A DNA stretch of 64,000 nucleotides from positions 21,939,001-22,003,000 of the forward strand of contig NC_056539.1 of the NCBI RefSeq assembly GCF_910596095.1, written 5' to 3'. Position numbers and translations under genes: made by a program. Each line of letters opens with the position of its first letter. The first letter of the stretch is position 1. Positions 59,105-64,000 of this stretch are shown piece after piece. Below the pieces are notes generated by a model, which worked only from the letters and a program-made list of their open reading frames with translations, was not told the origin of the DNA and searched no databases. The DNA is from Thunnus maccoyii. Lineage: Eukaryota > Chordata > Actinopteri > Scombriformes > Scombridae.

Positions 59105-60975
59105 CACTGTAACGGTTGGCTGTGTCAGATACAGTTGGAGGTAGCTATCTTCTTAACTTAAATTAATTTACAGTGGTTTTTGAACATAGTTGAGCTTTTC
59201 GCAAACTCAAGATCCAGGTATTTTTCTCAAGAGTGACCTAAACAGCTAAAACTCCAGTGAATAATGGACTTCTGCTCATTAGGCAGTCAGAGAGAGACTC
59301 CGACAGCGTGATTATGTCCTTCATGTCTGCTGGATGTGTGATTGTCAGCATGTTTTGAAGGTCTTCTGTCCCCTAGTGGCGAAAAATCAGCATTTCAGCA
59401 CATTGCATACATATTTTGTCAATCATTTATCACTTTCTCATTCTATCATCAGCAGAAAGTTTCAAGTACAGTGCAACTTTCCTTGAACCTATCGGGGAAA
59501 GAAATCAGCCTGGTGTTCCATTTGGAGAACAAACATCCTGTAGAGAAAAGTCCTCCAGATGGAGCTCAGTCACCGTTCCTTTCCTGCATATGATGAAAGC
59601 TATTAGCTACCACTACATTGTTTTCCTACATGGTTGAATCCTCCTGTGGTAAACTAACTTTTTCCAGTGCATGACGTGCAGAGGAAAGTTCAGAAGTATT
59701 ATGGTACAAGTCGTATTTTATGGCACCTGGTTTCCTGCTACTGCCTGAGTTTCTAATATTCCTCAGTAAAGACCGAACCAAAGTCTGTTGATTCTACCAG
59801 GAAAATGCTAGAAAGTCACATCTTTTGTCATTATTATTACAGAAAAATCTATTTCTTTGATGATCTCTGCATTTGACTTGAACTGATCTGTTCCAGCACA
59901 AATTTTGGCTTCAAGTTCAAAATTTTTTTTTTTTTTATGAATTCGAAACAGAAGAATCTGTACACACCAAGAGGAATGTAGAGCAACACTGCAAGAAAAA
60001 AGAAGGTTTATCATTACCGTTGTCAGGACCATTTTGGCCGAACCATTTATCATTTTAATTAAATCATTCATTAAAGTAAAATAAAGTAGAACTGGAGTTG
60101 GGTTCAGACCAGCTGAGACCACAATATCAGTTCCATCTAAGACTAAAACAGTAAACAAATAGTAGAGATTAGAAAAAAACAACAATTAGTCTCATGTTAT
60201 TGCAAACAAGAATCTTTAATCCAAACAAACTTTGTGCTTCATCAAGCTCATAAAAGCTCATAAGTGTTTCAAATGCCTCATCAACCATAAAAATCACTCT
60301 GGAATAGACTTTTTATGAACAGAGCCGTAACTGAGAGCAGCTCACATAAAAAACAGTTGTGATGATTCTCACCCAGTCATCCAAAATATGTTGAAATGTC
60401 CACATGCTCTTTTCTCTTCAGTGAAAACATGACTTTGAGTCACTGGTCAGTTTGAGTGCCGTGTTTGGATGAACTGAGGTGTAGATTTATCTGCAGGAGC
60501 TGTATACTATTCCTTTAACATCCAACTGACTAATTCACATATAGAAGGAGTGGCTGATCTTGGAGGTGGGGGTTTCGTGAGAGATGGCAAGGAGAGAGGA
60601 TTAGGAAAAGAGTGAGTTTATATTAGATGAGGAGAGGCTGGATGACAGTCAAAGGCACAAAGTAAAGGCTCAGTCTTGTCTTATTGTTTCTCTTAAGTAA
60701 AAACATCAGAGTCTAGTAGCTTTTTCCTCCTCATCAGTCCTCCGTCCCTGCAGGAGCCCTCTTCATAGAGCCTATCAGAGCGGCTCTCCACTTTCATTTA
60801 ATAAATAATCCCTTTGGAGCTTTTAAGGGTCCTGTCCAGCCGTGGGGCCAAAAACATTGTAATCCCACTGCCTTCAGCTCTTAAACAGAGTCTGTTTCCC
60901 TGCATCAAGCTACTTGCAGCGAGACAAAGCAGCAAATATTCACAGCTGTCATACACGTCCCCAGTCTGCAGTGTT

Positions 60976-63104
60976 TTAAGTCTGTTGGAGGCTCGCTGTG
61001 TCGTGCGATGTGAACTTGACGGTGGCAGGTAGCTGAGTGATGATGTTGGTGTTACGCATGAGCTCAGAGAACACATGGCTGTCCTTAGTGATTTCAGTAT
61101 AAAACGGATTTCTTGTTGTTGAGGTGGAACTACTGCGAGAGCTGCTACCTCGCCTCGACAAACTGAGCAACCGGCGAAACAGGGACTTCCTGAGGAGGAT
61201 GTAGATCCAGGGGTCGAGGATTGGGTTAACAGAGGCTATCCGGATGGCAGCCAGGTCAGCTTTGGAGTCAACTGTCAGTAAAAACCGGTTGGCAAACACA
61301 CGGACCTTAAAGACAAAAACAAGCACATCAGATCTTCACACTGGAAATAAGAGATTTAAATCTGTGGTCAGATATCTACAGGCATCTGTCATAGATTTGT
61401 CTTTATATTGGAAACATTTAGTCTAATTCCTAAATCTCTTGTGAACAATGGTTAAAAACTACAGTATGAAACTCATAAAATGAAGATTATTTAAAAAAAA
61501 CCTGTCTCCACAAACTATCATAACATTGGAGAAAGCATATGAGATTAAAGTACAGCTAGGTCATAGCTTTAAAATTGATGTAAGGAAGCATTTGATCCCA
61601 ATTTAGCTAGTTCAGTTCAAGGGGTTTTTGTTTGTTTTGTTTTGAGGTACTTGTACTTTGTTTGAGTATTTCCTTTTTAAGTTATTTTATATTTCTACTC
61701 CATTACATTTCAGGGGCAAATATAACATTTACTCCACTGCATTTAACAACTGTAGCTGGTTACAGATTCAGATTTTACTGAGAAAACATGGAATCAGCTT
61801 ATAAAATACGATGAATTGTTAAAAGATAAATGAGAAGCAAAAATGAGCTCGCCTGGACCAACTGCTTATACATTCATGTCTCAATAATAATAATCCAAAT
61901 GTCATGTTTTTGTTTTTCATTTTGCTGATAATTGCCTACTTACTTTTACTTGGATATTTTCTATATTTTCTAGGATTAAGACACCTGCCCAATTTCAGGA
62001 TATAACAGGTTGTGTTTTTTAGGCTCTTGAAGACAAGCTTCTTGTGGTTCATGTGTTGCAGCTGCATCCGTGTGTAGGAAAAGAAACTGGACTGCATGCA
62101 ACATAAACGACTAATGTAAACCAATTACTGCGTTATTAAAAACGCTGCACTTGACTCACCACTAGCGGGGCTGAGCAGGCCAGAACCACCGCGGAGGTCA
62201 TCACCAGCACCGTCATCATCTGCGTCTCCGCGGCGGAGGACAGCGCCCTCCACCGCTCCCGGACGCTGGATCTGGCGACGGGCAGCTGCACGGTCCTCTG
62301 CCGCATCAGCAGCAGCGATCCGCACACCGCCAGGTTCAGCACGATGGTGCCCAGGATGAGCAGCACGCTGACGACGCCGTACAGGACGGTGTAGGTTGCG
62401 GCCACAGGCTTACCCGCCCTCCAGTCGATGAAGCACCAGGTTCTGGACGGCTGCAGCTCGCTCCCTGCCATGCCCATCATCGGGAGGCAGCAGAAGAAGA
62501 TGTGACTGATATAAATGCATAAAAGAAACTTTTGCGCAAAGCGTCGGTCCACCCCCCACCGCTGGTAGGTGTAGGGGCAGCATATAGCCAGGTACCGCTC
62601 GGCAGCCATGGCGCATATGATGCTGAGTCCGGTTAAACCGAAAAACAGCAACAAAAAGGAGTCAAACTCGCAGAGATGTCTGTCAGTCAGCACATTCGGG
62701 TTTAGGTAGTTGGCTATGGTGAGCGGGCTGGCCAGACATGTGCCCAGCAGGTCCGTCACTGCCAGACCGCACACCAGAGTGAAGAAAGCTGAAGATTTCC
62801 TCTCCTGTCTTGATACTGAAAGAACGATTATCGCAATTATATTCCCAATAGCACCTCCAGCAAACATAAAAATCGGTAAAGCCATTCTGTTCTCAGTGGT
62901 ACCCTGCGAGGACTGAACCGGCGTCTCGTTTGTGGAAACAGGAACGTGCGTAAAGTTTATGCTTTCCATTGCCAAATACACCCACGGGCTGGCGTTTGTG
63001 AGCATTACTTTCTTTGGTCTGTTGTGGACTTCGGAGTTGATTTCGTCTTGAACCTGCTGGAGAGTATGCGTACTTAGTGGAGTAATCTTTTCTGTAAGTA
63101 TCAT
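60976..63104 (-). CDS. ptger4: Prostaglandin E2 receptor EP4-type GPCR
   Basis: Seven-helix, plasma-membrane prostanoid receptor; EP4 receptors raise cAMP through Gs. Two exons, 62160-63104 and 60976-61305, join in phase 0 to 424 aa. The intron falls in helix 6 (SAPLV|VRVFAN). EP4 hallmarks are TLVCGLAVTDLLGTCLASP (helix 2, about 109-127), FGLTGLSIICAMAAERYLAI (helix 3), RTWCFIDW (loop 2, C224 pairing with C145) and AIRIASVNPILDPWIYILLR in helix 7. R337 is the prostanoid carboxylate-binding arginine, and DPWIY replaces NPxxY. The N terminus is long (about 75 aa) with N-glycosylation sites (NAS, NFT, NET). Internal methionines at 46 and 74 are alternative starts. The tail is only about 70 residues after helix 7, serine-rich, much shorter than in human EP4 (488 aa). 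Fish have several ptger4 paralogues, and the letter (a, b or c) is not certain; c is my guess. Confidence 0.9.
61640..61800. mobile_element. Fragment of the AAGTAAAAGTA repeat family in the ptger4 intron
   Basis: TTTCTACTCCATTACATTTC, ACATTTACTCCACTGCATTT and AACTGTAGCTGGTTACAGAT read like the interior of a highly abundant teleost repeat. The ends are not visible. Confidence 0.5.
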
Positions 63105-64000
63105 CCCTCTGCTTCCCAGTAATCCAGATGTAGTGAACCACAGAGGTCGATACGCACAGCTGAGCTGTGAGGCGGGTTGTCTCTATATACAGTAGTGAAC
63201 CTCCCAGCAGCCTGGCAGGATGGATGCTCTGAGCGATAGACATACAGGAAAATCGACCCTTTTTTTCTCTTTCGTGCATTTCCGCTCCATGTCTCATCTG
63301 TCAGTGTTGGCGTCATCACACCGCTGCGTAATGTTTGTGGTGGCCCGTCAGGAGGTCAAATTCACTGGCTGGTGAGTAAAGATAGAAGACAAATAGAAGA
63401 TGCTTCAGCAGACTTCTCACCCAGTTATTAGACGGTTTGTGGCAAATGAAATACTAATAGCAACTCAGCTCACTAGACTTTTGAGCCTTGATGGAGACTT
63501 TTTCTAATAAGGAACTAACTAACTAATAGCTTTATTAATTCATATTTTACTGAAGCTTTATTGATCAGTAAAAGGCCATTAATAAGGACAAGTGTTTCCC
63601 AGGTCAGAAAATCTAACTTTCTGGAAAATGACTGCAGAGGATCTGGACCAAAATCCATTTATTACAACCCAAAAGTTGTTCCTATTAATGGTCTACAACT
63701 GATATATAACACATGAATAAATTATTCATTAGCCATTAATAAAGCTATTCCTGACAAACCATTAATAAAGGATACCTCTTTAAAAAGTAGTAACAAAACT
63801 AATCAAATTATAATGAATAAAGTGAACTGTACATAATTATTTATTGCAAAATGTACACTTTCATCATGCTATAAACAAGGTTTATTACTGTATATTTTTG
63901 GAGATGAAAGTCTTTCATTCAACAACTGTGTTACTCTACTCGTTGTAAGGTGCTGTGTTGTTGGTGCTTGTGAATCTTGCAACACTTGTGGTTTCATTGA
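63105..64000. other. Upstream region of the ptger4-like gene; no gene
   Basis: A TATA-like TATATA lies at about 63183-63189, roughly 80 bases before the start codon. From 63520 to 63780 the sequence is rich in TTAATAAAGCTTT-type words; TAATAGCTTTATTAATT (about 63525) faces ATTAATAAAGCTATT (about 63735), suggesting a small inverted-repeat element. No ORF is convincing. Confidence 0.45.

Larger units (their letters stand above)
54542..60975. other. slc35e1 3' UTR (possibly to about 58470), then intergenic to the convergent ptger4-like gene
   Basis: No coding gene is supported here. AATAAA signals follow slc35e1 at 55113-55118 and 58443-58448, and the second is followed by GT/CT-rich sequence, so the 3' UTR may be about 0.6 or 3.9 kb. 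A hAT MITE occupies 58760-59104. 59113-60975 shows nothing I recognise beyond the possible 3' UTR of the minus-strand receptor gene. Confidence 0.5.

Noticed and set aside
59808-60185. 125-codon minus-strand ORF
   Set aside because: AT-rich, no conserved motif, no splice or promoter context. It could at most lie in the receptor gene's 3' UTR.

Overview
The window is vertebrate nuclear DNA, most likely from a percomorph-type teleost. The evidence is GT-AG introns of about 80 bp to 4.5 kb, fish-style microsatellites, many short interspersed elements of families common in ray-finned fish, and proteins clearly orthologous to vertebrate ones. I could rebuild six protein-coding genes exon by exon. 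Every junction keeps frame and the product lengths match the families.

Layout, left to right. 1-3034: no gene, with a TTAA-flanked DNA element at 360-1237. 3035-16864, minus: comp (cartilage oligomeric matrix protein, thrombospondin-5), 19 exons, 747 aa, with a TATA box. 22104-31342, minus: tmem38a (TRIC-A potassium channel), 6 exons, 291 aa. 34869-36899, plus: smim7, 5 exons, 75 aa. 39109-43763, plus: med26 (Mediator subunit 26), 3 exons, 574 aa. 46160-54541, plus: slc35e1 (nucleotide-sugar/triose-phosphate-type transporter), 6 exons, 378 aa, with a possible 3' UTR of nearly 4 kb. 60976-63104, minus: an EP4-type prostaglandin E2 receptor (ptger4-like), 2 exons, 424 aa.

The order tmem38a - smim7 - med26 - slc35e1, with tmem38a and smim7 divergent, matches a block I recall from human 19p13.11. 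COMP is also on 19p13.11 but farther away. The genes do not form one pathway: comp is cartilage/tendon matrix, tmem38a is muscle sarcoplasmic reticulum, med26 is transcription, slc35e1 is a transporter, and the last gene is a lipid-mediator GPCR.

The most notable non-genic structure is a set of TTAA-flanked short DNA transposons. Four copies of one palindromic (fold-back) family lie between 36.4 and 47.5 kb: in smim7 intron 4, upstream of med26, in the probable med26 3' UTR, and in slc35e1 intron 1. hAT-type elements, one with a perfect 8-bp target duplication, tRNA-derived SINE pieces and LINE 3' tails fill much of the rest. I found no tRNA, rRNA, CRISPR or retroviral feature and no convincing undescribed system. 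The findings are mainly structural and evolutionary.
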